Assembly (NCBI RefSeq): GCF_003944715.1
Contig: NZ_RWIT01000010.1
Location: 1-64,000, forward strand
Length of the DNA stretch: 64,000 nt
Origin: Hymenobacter rigui
Lineage (GTDB): Bacteria > Bacteroidota > Bacteroidia > Cytophagales > Hymenobacteraceae
Direction of reading: 5' to 3'
Shown: piece by piece, positions 48,913-57,536 of the stretch
Position numbering within the stretch: the first letter of the stretch is position 1
Layout of the letters: each line of letters starts with the position of its first letter
Translations under genes and position numbers: made by a program
Notes under the pieces: generated by a model
What the model was told of the DNA's origin: nothing
Databases searched by the model: none
The model's input: only the letters and a program-made list of their open reading frames with translations

Positions 48913-51816
48913 TTACCGCAGCACGGTGTTATCGAACGTGAGGGCCACGTAGTACAGACCCCCGATGGTGGGGCCGGCGGCGTACTGGTAGTAGCGGTTG
49001 TTAAAGAGGTTGGCCCCGCCGGCTTTGATGGTGGTTTTGAGGGCGGGCACGCGCACGTTCACCTGGGCATCCACGGTTTGGTAGGCGGGCACGCGGCCGT
49101 TGGCCAGGGGGCTTTCCCAGTAGAAGGTGCTCTGGTGCCGCCACACCAGGTTGAAGCCCACGTTGCGCACAATTTCGCGGTTGCCGAAGCTCACGTTGGT
49201 GACCCAGTGCGGGGTGTTGAAGCCCGTCACGAAGATATCGGGGGCGTTGTTGGCCGACAGGGCGTTGTAGTTCACGTTGCCGCCGAGGGTGTACTTCTGG
49301 TAGAAGTTGTAGGTGACGCCCAGCGTGGAGCCGTAGCTGCGGTAGTTGTTGCGGGCGTTGGTGTACACCCGGTACCGGTCCTGGCGGGCGGCGCGGTTGC
49401 TGTTGAGGGCGGCCAGCACGGCATCATCGGAGCCCACCTGCACCTGCTGGCCGGCGGCGTTTTTGGGCACGCTCACCTCCACTTGGCCCAGGAAGCCGGA
49501 GTACACATTGTAGTACGCGTCGGCGTCGATGGAGAGGCGGTTATCCAGCAGCACGCTGCGGTAGCCCACTTCGTAGGCGTTGATTTGCTCGGGCTGCTCG
49601 GTGGGCAGGTTGCCCACCTGCAGCACGCCCCGGATTTCGGGACGCAGGGCGGCCTGGCTGGCGGTGGTGCCGGCGTTGGCGGCCACGTAGGCATTCACGG
49701 CGGCGTTGAACTTGGAAATAGACGCCAGCGTGTAGGAGTTGTCGAGGTAGTTCAGCCCCTCGTTCACCCGGGCCAGCCCGCCCACCCGGCGCACGTTGCC
49801 GTTGTTCACGAACGACAGCGCCTCAAATAAGGACGGAAAGCGCCAGCCGTTCTGGTACGAAGCCCGGAAGTTGTGCAGGCCGCCGGCCGTGTATACGGCC
49901 GCCACCCGCGGGTTCAGCTTGGGGTTGAACTCCGGGTTGTAGTCCAGGCGCAGCGAGGCGGTGAGCTTCAGGCGGTCCTGCAACAGTCGCTTGGTGGCCT
50001 GCCCGAAGCCCCCGATTTTCTTGTAGTACTGGTTCTGGCCGCCGGGCTGGGTGCGCTCGGTGAGCGGGCGGCTGAAATCCACGAAGTTGTTGCCGTCCGG
50101 AATTACCTCGTACAGGCGAGCATCGGCGCCCAGCAGCACATCGGCAAATTTCACCCGCGGGCCCAGGTTCCAGATGGCGTCGGAGTGGTAGGTGCGGCTG
50201 CGCTGGGTGAGGGCGGCCCCGCCCGGAATGGGCGCGCCGGGCACGTTCACGCCGCTGTCCCAGTTGTTGGTTTTTACAATCTGGGCTTTCAGCGCGTCGA
50301 AGGCGGGCGTACCGGGCACAGCGCGGCCGGCGTCGGCCACTGTGCGGGCCTGCTGCATGGCCTGGGCCAACGTAGCCCCGCCGCTCAGCTGGCTTTGCAG
50401 CTCCGTTCGGAACTTCGTGCCCCAGGCGGCGTTGGAGCCGTTCTGCAAATCGAGGTTCAGGGCCAGCGGGTTGAGATTGTAGGAATTGCCGGTATTCTCG
50501 ACCAGCATATAGGCCCGGGCCGTGAAGTTCTCGCCCTTCAGCTCCACCTTGTGGTTCTGCACCGTCACGCCGTCGAGCTGAATCTTGTTGCCGCGCTGAA
50601 ACACGCCGTCCATCAGCCCGAACCGGTAGCCGTAGCTCAGCTCCAGCTTGTCAGTGAGCTTGTAGTGCAGGCTGGCGTCGGCCTTGATGTTGCGTACGAT
50701 GGGGTTGGTGAGGTCCCGCTCGTAGTAGCCGGTGCGGCGCACGTTGAAGGTTTCGTTGCGGCCGTTGTAGGGGATGGTGATGCTCACGTTGCCGGCATTG
50801 TCGTCGCCGTAGCGGTTCCAGAGGTCGGCGGCGGGGTTGTTGGCCCCGCTCAGCTCCGGGAAGCGCGGGTTAGCCGAGGCCAGGTTTTGCGGGTTCTGGT
50901 CGTTCTGAGTGTTGGCGAGCCAGTCGGTGCCGCGCAGGAAGCTGCCGTTCACCTTATAGGCCCAGCGGCCCGAAGCGCCCAGGCTCTGGGCCCAGCGCAC
51001 GGCCGTTTCCGTCAGCACGCTCGGGTCCCGGTCTTTGCCGTCCACGTGGTTGACGCCCACCTTCTGATACACGCTCAGGCCCTGGTAGTTAAAGGGGCTT
51101 TTGGTGGTGAGGTTGGCCATGCCGTTGATGGCGTTCATGCCGTACAGGGCCGAAGCCGCGCCGGGCGTAATTTCCACCGAAGCCACGTCCAGCTCGGTGG
51201 GCCCGATGGCGTTGCCCAGCGGCACACCCAGGGTGGCCGCCTGCATATCCACCCCGTCCACCAGCTGCATAAAGCGGAAGTTGTTGGGGATGTTGAAGCC
51301 GCGGGTGTTGGGCACTTTAAACGTGAGCGAGCTGGTGGTCATTTGCACGCCTTTCACGTTTTCCAGCGCGTCATAAAAGCTGGGAGCCGGCGTTTCCTTG
51401 ATGGCCCGGATGTCGAGCTTTTCAATGGCCACCGGCGAGGTCAGCCGGCTTTCCTCCACCCGCGACGCCGACACCACCACCTCGTTCATCGACACGGCCT
51501 TCGACTCCAGCTGCACGCTGATGGGCTGGCTGCCGCTGGCAATTTCCAGCTCCCGTGACTCGTAACCCAGGGTGTTGAACACCAGCGTAAACGGAAACCG
51601 CAGCTTGGCTTTCAGGGCAAACTGGCCGTTACCGTCGCTGAGCGTGCCGGTGGTGCCGCCCTTCACAATAACGCTCACGCCCGGCAGCGGCTCGCCGGTA
51701 GTTTTTTCGCGCACGGTGCCGCTCACCGAAATCAGGGCCTCCTGGGCGTGCAGGCCGGTGGCGCTGGCGGCAACCAGCGCCGGTACTAATAAGGAAGAGG
51801 AAAGAAGATGTTTCAT
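48913..51816 (-). CDS. TonB-dependent outer-membrane receptor in the sulfur cluster
   Basis: 967 residues from the ATG at 51816. Signal peptide, then a CarboxypepD_reg-like domain (SVSGTVREKTTGEPLPGVSV), plug domain (SASRVEESRLTSPVAIEKLD to GAASALYGMNAINGMANLTT) and a 22-strand barrel ending with FNNRYYQYAAGPTIGGLYYV and a final VLR. The type recalls receptors without a SusD partner, and no SusD gene is present. It would import a bulky or scarce substrate with TonB energy. Its tight link to DUF2490 and cysI suggests an organosulfur compound or other sulfur-linked nutrient; a heme or metal ligand for sulfite reductase is an alternative. Confidence 0.92.
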   Translation of the reverse strand: MKHLLSSSLLVPALVAASATGLHAQEALISVSGTVREKTTGEPLPGVSVIVKGGTTGTLSDGNGQFALKAKLRFPFTLVFNTLGYESRELEIASGSQPISVQLESKAVSMNEVVVSASRVEESRLTSPVAIEKLDIRAIKETPAPSFYDALENVKGVQMTTSSLTFKVPNTRGFNIPNNFRFMQLVDGVDMQAATLGVPLGNAIGPTELDVASVEITPGAASALYGMNAINGMANLTTKSPFNYQGLSVYQKVGVNHVDGKDRDPSVLTETAVRWAQSLGASGRWAYKVNGSFLRGTDWLANTQNDQNPQNLASANPRFPELSGANNPAADLWNRYGDDNAGNVSITIPYNGRNETFNVRRTGYYERDLTNPIVRNIKADASLHYKLTDKLELSYGYRFGLMDGVFQRGNKIQLDGVTVQNHKVELKGENFTARAYMLVENTGNSYNLNPLALNLDLQNGSNAAWGTKFRTELQSQLSGGATLAQAMQQARTVADAGRAVPGTPAFDALKAQIVKTNNWDSGVNVPGAPIPGGAALTQRSRTYHSDAIWNLGPRVKFADVLLGADARLYEVIPDGNNFVDFSRPLTERTQPGGQNQYYKKIGGFGQATKRLLQDRLKLTASLRLDYNPEFNPKLNPRVAAVYTAGGLHNFRASYQNGWRFPSLFEALSFVNNGNVRRVGGLARVNEGLNYLDNSYTLASISKFNAAVNAYVAANAGTTASQAALRPEIRGVLQVGNLPTEQPEQINAYEVGYRSVLLDNRLSIDADAYYNVYSGFLGQVEVSVPKNAAGQQVQVGSDDAVLAALNSNRAARQDRYRVYTNARNNYRSYGSTLGVTYNFYQKYTLGGNVNYNALSANNAPDIFVTGFNTPHWVTNVSFGNREIVRNVGFNLVWRHQSTFYWESPLANGRVPAYQTVDAQVNVRVPALKTTIKAGGANLFNNRYYQYAAGPTIGGLYYVALTFDNTVLR

Positions 51817-51960
51817 GTAGGTTTTTACAAGGGGAGAAAGAACCCGGGGCGGGGCAGACGGCAGGCCGGCGCAGCCCCCGCGCCCGGGGCGCAGCGGCCG
51901 TTACCGGCTACAACATCGTCTTGGAAAAACGGCAGGCATGGGACGGAAGAAGGGTTTTAG

Positions 51961-52090
51961 AGCTAGATCCCCTCCTTAGAAAGGAGGGGTTGGGGGTGGT
52001 TGAGTTTTAGGGCTAGAAACTAGAAGTCGTCGTCGTTCAGGAGCGGGTCAACCACCCCCAACCCCTCCTCATCTGAGGAGGGGAGCTAGA
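51961..52090. repeat. CCCCTCCT-family palindromic repeat between cysJ and the receptor
   Basis: AGCTAGATCCCCTCC then AAGGAGGGGTTGGGGGTGGT on the left (51961-52003) is complementary to TCAACCACCCCCAACCCCTC on the right (52048-52090), with GAGGAGGGGAGCTAGA closing it. It ends about 16 nt before the cysJ stop. Confidence 0.88.
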
Positions 52091-52106
52091 TTCCTAGCTC
52101 TAGTTT

Positions 52107-53954
52107 TTAATACACATCCTCCAAGAACCGGCGTGACTTTTTGAGCTGGCGCAGGTACTCGGCGGCGTAGTCGGCGTCGTGGCCGCTTTCCTGCTGGATG
52201 ATCTGGCGCAGGGCCTGCTGCACGTCGTGGGCCATGCGGGATTTGTCGCCGCACACGTAGAAATAAGCGCCGTTTTCGAGCTGCTCGTACACGCGGCGGC
52301 TCTGTTCTAGCAGGCGGTGCTGCACGTAGAGCTTCTGGGCCTGGTCGCGGGAAAAGGCCACGTCGAGGCGGTCGAGGGTGCCGCGCTTGAGGTGCTGCTG
52401 CCACTCGGTCTGGTAGAGGAAGTCGGTGGTGAAGTGGGGGTTGCCGAACAGCAGCCAGTTACGACCGGTGGCGCCGGTTTCGGCCCGCTCCTCCACGAAG
52501 GCCCGGAAGGGCGCTACCCCGGTGCCGGGGCCCACCATGATGATGTCGGTGGCGGCATCCTGCGGCAGCTTGAAGTACTCGTTGCGGTCCACCCACACCC
52601 GGGCCGTGTCGCCGAGGCTGAGGTGGTCGGCCTGGTAGCCGGAGCAGGCCCCGTGCTTGGCGCGGCCGTGGGTTTCGTAGCGCACGGCCCCCACGGTCAG
52701 GTGCACTTCCTCGGGGTGGGCCAGCAATGAGGAGGCAATGGAATACGCCCGGGCCGGCAACGGCCGCAGCACCGCCGCCAGCTGCTGCCCCGACAGTTCC
52801 ACCGGAAACTCGGTGAGCAAGTCGGCCACGTCGCGGCCGTACAGGTAAGTGCCCAAACCGGCCGTATCGGCCAGAATTTCGCGGAGGCGCGGGTGCTGCG
52901 GGGCCACAGCGGCGTAGCGCTCCAGCACGTCACGGGTGATAACCGACAGCTCCAGCCGCTCGGTGAGGGCGGTGGTCAGGTCCAGCTCATCAGCTTCAAG
53001 GCGCACTGGGGCGGCTTCGGGCAGGCGGGCGGCCTGGAGCACCTCCTGCACCAGCGCTGGGCGGTTGCGGGGCTGCACCATCAGGGCGTCGCCGGGCTCG
53101 TAGGTCAGGCCCGAGTCAGCCAGGGAGAACTCCAGGTGGTAGGTTTCTTTGGTGGAGCCACGGCCGTTGAGCTGAATCTTCTCCAGCAGCTCCGCCCCGA
53201 AGGGGTTGCGGGCGTTGTACTCCACGGCGGCGGGCAGCGGGGCCACTTCCGGCGCGTAGCCCGCACCCACTACCGCCACCACCGGCGCGGCCACGGCTAC
53301 GCCGGCCGTTACGGGGACCGGGGCGGGCTGCAGCTCGGCAATACGGCTAAGCACCTGTTCGGCCCACTGGCGGGTTTCGTCCTCGAAGGTCACGTCACAA
53401 TCCAGCCGCTCGGCTAGGCGGCGGCCGCCCAGCTCGGCCAGGCGCTGGTCGAACTCGAAGCCGGTCTGGCAGAACTGCAGGTAGCTTTTGTCGCCTAGGG
53501 CCAGCACGGCGTACTGCAGGTCGGGCAGCTTGGAGGCGCGGCTGCTGAGCAGGAACTGGTGCAGCTCCTCGGCCGCAATGGGCGGGTCGCCTTCCCCCTG
53601 GGTGCTCACCACCACCAGCAGTAACTGCTCGGTTTTGAGGTCCTTGGTGGGGTAGTCGTTCATGTCGCGCACCTGCGGCTGCAGGCCTCGGCGGCGGGCC
53701 GCCTCGGCCACTAGGCCGGCGGCTTTCTTGCTGTTGCCGGTCTGAGAGCCGAACAGGATGGTGAGCCGACTGGCCGCGGCGGCTTCCGCCACCGCCGGAG
53801 CCACGGCCGCAACGGGGGCCGCCGCGCCGGCGCGGCCGTACAGGTAGCCGCTCAGCCACACCAGCTGCTGGGAGGTGAGGCCCGCCGCCAGCTGCTGCAG
53901 CGCTTGGTCGTCGAGGCCAATGGGAAGCGTGGGGGAAGCTGAAAGAAGTGACAT
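52107..53954 (-). CDS. cysJ: Sulfite reductase flavoprotein subunit
   Basis: 615 residues from the ATG at 53954 (MSLLSASPTLPIGLDDQALQ). Flavodoxin domain with LTILFGSQTGNSKKAAGLVA and STQGEGDPP; an Ala/Val/Pro-rich linker; then the FAD/NADPH reductase part with RAYSIASS, HGACSGYQADH and MVGPGTGVAPFRAFVEER; and the C-terminal YLRQLKKSRRFLEDVY. It passes electrons from NADPH through FAD and FMN to CysI. Full length. cysI is separated from it by the receptor and DUF2490 genes, an unusual order. Confidence 0.95.
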   Translation of the reverse strand: MSLLSASPTLPIGLDDQALQQLAAGLTSQQLVWLSGYLYGRAGAAAPVAAVAPAVAEAAAASRLTILFGSQTGNSKKAAGLVAEAARRRGLQPQVRDMNDYPTKDLKTEQLLLVVVSTQGEGDPPIAAEELHQFLLSSRASKLPDLQYAVLALGDKSYLQFCQTGFEFDQRLAELGGRRLAERLDCDVTFEDETRQWAEQVLSRIAELQPAPVPVTAGVAVAAPVVAVVGAGYAPEVAPLPAAVEYNARNPFGAELLEKIQLNGRGSTKETYHLEFSLADSGLTYEPGDALMVQPRNRPALVQEVLQAARLPEAAPVRLEADELDLTTALTERLELSVITRDVLERYAAVAPQHPRLREILADTAGLGTYLYGRDVADLLTEFPVELSGQQLAAVLRPLPARAYSIASSLLAHPEEVHLTVGAVRYETHGRAKHGACSGYQADHLSLGDTARVWVDRNEYFKLPQDAATDIIMVGPGTGVAPFRAFVEERAETGATGRNWLLFGNPHFTTDFLYQTEWQQHLKRGTLDRLDVAFSRDQAQKLYVQHRLLEQSRRVYEQLENGAYFYVCGDKSRMAHDVQQALRQIIQQESGHDADYAAEYLRQLKKSRRFLEDVY

Positions 53955-54003
53955 AGGACGTGGTGGTTGGGGCAGTGGGTTGGGCGCTTCAGAGAAGGAA
54001 GAG

Positions 54004-54150
54004 GTCATGCTGAGCGAAGCCGAAGCATCTCTACCGCTTTGCTTGTGCGATTCATTAGCCCAGGGTTTAAACCCTGGGCTATGGAGCGGTTATCGGTGCT
54101 GCTATCTGATTAGCCAGCGGTAGAGATGCTTCGGCTTCGCTCAGCATGAC
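54004..54150. repeat. GTCATGCTGAGCGAAGC-family palindromic repeat between cobA and cysJ
   Basis: 34-bp perfect arms (54004-54037 and 54117-54150) start GTCATGCTGAGCGAAGCCGA. An inner 24-bp perfect palindrome centred on GGGTTTAAACCC spans 54057-54080. A near copy lies at 57378-57520. Confidence 0.92.
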
Positions 54151-54171
54151 GTGCTGCTTGTGGTGTTCTGA

Positions 54172-54939
54172 TCAGGCTACCGCCGCGTACAGCTCCGGTA
54201 GCAGCGCCAGCTTCTCTGGAGTGGCCAGGCGGGTTACTTCGCCAATGATGATGATGGCCGGCGCACCTATTTCGGCGGCGGCGGCGCGGGCGGGCAGCTC
54301 GGCAACCGGGCCGGTTACTAAGCGGGCGTGGGGTAGGGTGCCGTTCTGGATGATGGCGGCTGGCATGTCGGCGTGGCCCTGCTCGCAGAAGGCCTGCACA
54401 ATGCGCGGCAGCTCACCCAGGCCCATCAGAATGACGGTGGTGCCGCGGGCGTCGCGGGCGGCTTCCCGGATGCTGCCGGCCAACTCGCCTGTGGCGGTGG
54501 TGGCCGTAATCACCCGGAATCCTTCGCTCAGGCCCCGGTGCGTGACGGGGATACCCGCTGCCCCGACGGCGGCCACCGCGCTGCTGATGCCGGGCACATA
54601 GTCCGTCAGTAAGCCGTGGGCTTCGGCGTAGAGCATTTCCTCCCGGCCGCGCCCGAACACAAACGGGTCGCCGCCCTTGAGGCGCACCACGTGGCCGTAG
54701 CGGCGGGCGTAGTCCACAATCAGGGCGTTGATGTCGTCCTGCGAGTGGCTGCGCATGCCGCGCCGCTTGCCCACGGGCACCAGCACGGCCTCGGGGCGGG
54801 CGTGCCCAAGCAGGGCGCGGTTAGCCAGCGCGTCGTACAAAATCACATCGGCTTCCGACAGCACCCGCGCCCCTTTGAGCGTGAGCAGCTCCGGGTCGCC
54901 GGGGCCGGCACCCAGTACCGTAAGGCGGGGCGTTTGCAT
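54172..54939 (-). CDS. cobA: Uroporphyrinogen-III C-methyltransferase
   Basis: 255 residues from the ATG at 54939. SUMT motifs: VLGAGPGDPELLTLKGARVL, VRLKGGDPFVFGRGREEM and VPGISSAVAAVGAAGIPVTH. It methylates uroporphyrinogen III twice with SAM to precorrin-2, the first step toward siroheme. The next step is the SirC domain of the TauE fusion in the same cluster. Full length; a GTGCTTAG repeat separates it from cysN. Confidence 0.95.
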   Translation of the reverse strand: MQTPRLTVLGAGPGDPELLTLKGARVLSEADVILYDALANRALLGHARPEAVLVPVGKRRGMRSHSQDDINALIVDYARRYGHVVRLKGGDPFVFGRGREEMLYAEAHGLLTDYVPGISSAVAAVGAAGIPVTHRGLSEGFRVITATTATGELAGSIREAARDARGTTVILMGLGELPRIVQAFCEQGHADMPAAIIQNGTLPHARLVTGPVAELPARAAAAEIGAPAIIIIGEVTRLATPEKLALLPELYAAVA

Positions 54940-54950
54940 AGTTGTTAGTG

Positions 54951-55026
54951 CTTGGTGCTTGGTGCTTAGTTGTTAGTGCTTAGTAGTTAGTATCTGTTCG
55001 TTGAACAGGCTAAGCACTAGGCACTA
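54951..55026. repeat. AGTGCTTAG-family palindromic repeat between cysN and cobA
   Basis: GTTAGTGCTTGGTGCTTGGT (left) pairs with CTAAGCACTAGGCACTAA (right, to 55027). The right end contains the cysN stop codon (TAG, minus strand 55026-55024), and the left end is about 10 nt from the cobA ATG. Confidence 0.85.
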
Positions 55027-56313
55027 AATTGAAAAGGCTACTGGTGGCGCTACCGGGGCGGTGAAGTACTCGGAGTTGGCGGCTTCTACTAGGCCGGCGG
55101 CCAGGGTGTCGCCGGTCAGCTCGTCGACCAGGATGAAGGAGCCGGTGGTGCGGTTGTCGGTGTAGTGGTCCACGGCCAGGGGCAGGGCGGTTTTGAGGCG
55201 CACCCGCACGATGTCGTTGAGCTGGGCCTGCTCGGTGTGCACCCGGGCGAAAGTCTGCACGTTCACCTTGTAGAGAATGGCCGACACGGCCGCTTTCGAG
55301 AGGGCCGAGTGGTGCTGCACCAGCAGCTTGCGGCCGGGCCAGAGGGGCTGCTCGCTCATCCAGCACAGGGTGGCTTCCAGCTCGCGGGTGAGGGTGGGCT
55401 CCTCGGGGCCGGCGGGTACCAGGGCGTCGCCGCGGCTCACGTCCACGTCGTCGCGCAGGCGAATGACCACGGCCTGCGGAGCTACGGCAGTTTCCACTTC
55501 CTGCTGGTTTACCTCAATGGCTTCGATTTTCGATTCCAGGCCTGAGGGCAGCACCCGCACGCGCTGGCCGCGGCGGTACTGGCCGCTCAGAATCTGACCG
55601 GCGTAGCCGCGGTAGTCGGGCAGCTCGGGCGTCTGGGGCCGAATCACGTACTGCACCTGGAAGCGGGGCGCGGCTTCGGTTTCCTGGGCGCCGGGCACGC
55701 TTTCCAGGTGCTGTAGCAGGCTGGGGCCGGTGTACCAGGGCAGGTGCTGGCTGGGCTTCACCACGTTGTCGCCCTGCAAGGCACTCAGCGGAATGGCCGT
55801 AGCGGCGGGCAGGTGGAAGTGGTTGGTCAGTTCGGCGTAGTCGGTGGCAATGCGGGCAAACACGGCCTCGTCGTAGTTCACCAGGTCCATCTTGTTCACG
55901 GCCAGCACAAAATGCCGAATGCCCAGCAGCGCGGCAATGAGGGTGTGGCGGCGGGTTTGCTCAATCACGCCCTGGCGGGCATCCACCAGCACAATGGCTA
56001 GGTCGGCGTTGCTGGCACCCGTTACCATGTTGCGGGTGTACTGCACGTGGCCGGGCGCATCGGTGATGATGAACTTGCGGCGGGGTGTGGTGAAGTACTT
56101 GTAGGCCACGTCGATGGTGATGCCCTGCTCGCGCTCGGCGCGCAGGCCGTCAGTCAGCAACGCCAAATCCACGGTGCCATTAGAAGCCTGCCGCTTCTCC
56201 AGCGCCGCCAGCACGTCCAGCGACACCGATTCGGAGTCGTACAGCAGCCGCCCAATGAGGGTGCTCTTGCCGTCGTCCACGCTTCCGCAAGTGATAAATC
56301 GAAGTAAGTCCAT
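55024..56313 (-). CDS. cysN: Sulfate adenylyltransferase, GTPase subunit
   Basis: 429 residues from the ATG at 56313. GTPase motifs G1 GSVDDGKSTLIGRLLYD, G3 DAPGHVQYTRNMVTGAS and G4 VNKMDL are intact, followed by EF-Tu-like beta barrels ending AANSEYFTAPVAPP. It drives ATP sulfurylation by CysD through GTP hydrolysis, giving APS. No CysC kinase domain follows, consistent with direct APS reduction. The stop codon lies at the edge of a repeat. Confidence 0.95.
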   Translation of the reverse strand: MDLLRFITCGSVDDGKSTLIGRLLYDSESVSLDVLAALEKRQASNGTVDLALLTDGLRAEREQGITIDVAYKYFTTPRRKFIITDAPGHVQYTRNMVTGASNADLAIVLVDARQGVIEQTRRHTLIAALLGIRHFVLAVNKMDLVNYDEAVFARIATDYAELTNHFHLPAATAIPLSALQGDNVVKPSQHLPWYTGPSLLQHLESVPGAQETEAAPRFQVQYVIRPQTPELPDYRGYAGQILSGQYRRGQRVRVLPSGLESKIEAIEVNQQEVETAVAPQAVVIRLRDDVDVSRGDALVPAGPEEPTLTRELEATLCWMSEQPLWPGRKLLVQHHSALSKAAVSAILYKVNVQTFARVHTEQAQLNDIVRVRLKTALPLAVDHYTDNRTTGSFILVDELTGDTLAAGLVEAANSEYFTAPVAPPVAFSI

Positions 56314-56317
56314 GATC

Positions 56318-56440
56318 TTAGTGCTTAGTTGTTAGTGCTTGGTGCTTAGGTCGTTTGGGTGGTTGTTGGTGATTGGTGTGTAGGTTTCTGATGAAACCTT
56401 GGCTCGTCACTAAGCACTAACAACCAGGCACTAAGCACTA
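56318..56440. repeat. AGTGCTTAG-family palindromic repeat between cysD and cysN
   Basis: TTAGTGCTTAGTTGTTAGTG (left, from 56319) and CACTAAGCACTAACAACCAG (right, about 56408 to 56440) are complementary around a divergent loop. The right edge holds the cysD stop codon (TAG, minus strand 56440-56438). Confidence 0.85.
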
Positions 56441-57346
56441 GAAATACCCGTTGCGCTTGCGGTCTTCCATGCCGGCTTCGGAGATGTTGTCGTCGAGGCG
56501 GGTGGCGCCTCGCTCGCTTACTTTGGCCAGCAGCAGGTCCTGGATGATGTCTTCCACGGTGCGGGCGTCGCTTTCCACGGCGGCGGTGCAGGTGGAGTCG
56601 CCCACGGTGCGGAAGCGCACCTGCCGGGTCACGATTTCGTCTTCGTCATCCAGCTGCAGGTGCTCGGTGAGGCCCAGGAGCTGGCCCGAGGGCAGTACCA
56701 CGCAGGTGCGCTCGTGTCCGAAGTAGATGTCGGGCAGCGGAATGTTTTCGCGCTGGATGTAGCGCCACACGTCCAGCTCTGTCCAGTTAGAAATGGGGAA
56801 CACGCGCACGTTTTCGCCCTTCTGGATGCGGCCGTTGTAGATGTTCCAGAGCTCGGGGCGCTGGCGCTTGGGGTCCCACTGGCCAAACTCGTCGCGCACC
56901 GAGAAGATGCGCTCCTTGGCCCGGGCCTTCTCCTCGTCGCGGCGGGCTCCGCCGATGCAGGCGTCGAACTCAAACTCCTCGATTACCTCCAGCAGCGTGT
57001 AGGTCTGCAGCGGGTTGCGGCTGGGGTACTTGCCGCCCGGCTCGCGCAGGCGCTGCCGCCGGATGGTGTCCTCCACCTTGCGCACCACCAGCTTTTCGCC
57101 CAGCTGGGCGGCCAGCTGGTCGCGGTACTGCAGCACCTCGGGGAAGTTGTGGCCGGTATCCACGTGCACCAATGGGAAGGGGAAGCGGCCGGGGCGGAAG
57201 GCCTTCTCGGCCAAACGCGTAAGCACAATGGAATCCTTGCCGCCCGAGAACAGCAAAGCCGGCCGCTCAAACTGCCCCGCCACCTCCCGCAGGATGTGGA
57301 TGGCTTCGGCTTCCAGCCGGTCGAGGTAATCGAAAGTGGTACTCAT
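56438..57346 (-). CDS. cysD: Sulfate adenylyltransferase, small subunit
   Basis: 302 residues from the ATG at 57346 (MSTTFDYLDRLEAEAIHILR). The PP-loop ALLFSGGKDSIVLTRLA, GGARRDEEKARAKERIFS and EDIIQDLLLAKVSERGATRL motifs are those of ATP sulfurylase CysD. The C-terminus RKRNGYF is the normal family end. It forms APS from sulfate and ATP with CysN. Upstream is a long palindromic repeat that separates it from cysH. Confidence 0.95.
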   Translation of the reverse strand: MSTTFDYLDRLEAEAIHILREVAGQFERPALLFSGGKDSIVLTRLAEKAFRPGRFPFPLVHVDTGHNFPEVLQYRDQLAAQLGEKLVVRKVEDTIRRQRLREPGGKYPSRNPLQTYTLLEVIEEFEFDACIGGARRDEEKARAKERIFSVRDEFGQWDPKRQRPELWNIYNGRIQKGENVRVFPISNWTELDVWRYIQRENIPLPDIYFGHERTCVVLPSGQLLGLTEHLQLDDEDEIVTRQVRFRTVGDSTCTAAVESDARTVEDIIQDLLLAKVSERGATRLDDNISEAGMEDRKRNGYF

Positions 57347-57377
57347 AGTTGTCCGAATTTCAGTTCTGTTGTTGTCC

Positions 57378-57520
57378 GTCATGCTGAGCTTGCCGAAGCA
57401 TCTCTACCGCTTCGTGTGGTTCATTAGCCCAGGGTTTAAACCCTGGGCTATGGAGCGGTTGTCGTTGGAATCAACTTGATTAGCCAGCGGTAGAGATGCT
57501 TCGACTTCGCTCAGCATGAC
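57378..57520. repeat. GTCATGCTGAGC-family palindromic repeat between cysH and cysD
   Basis: Arms 57378-57410 and 57487-57520 are nearly complementary, with the same inner 24-bp palindrome around GGGTTTAAACCC (57426-57449) as the copy at 54004-54150. Both copies share arms, palindrome and GGAGCGGTT, with scattered differences elsewhere. Confidence 0.92.
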
Positions 57521-57536
57521 GTTCTTTTTTGCCGAG

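Noticed and set aside
49873..51558. 561-codon plus-strand open frame
   Set aside because: It is opposite the TonB receptor gene, Gly/Val/His-rich with no recognisable domain: a shadow of high-GC coding sequence.
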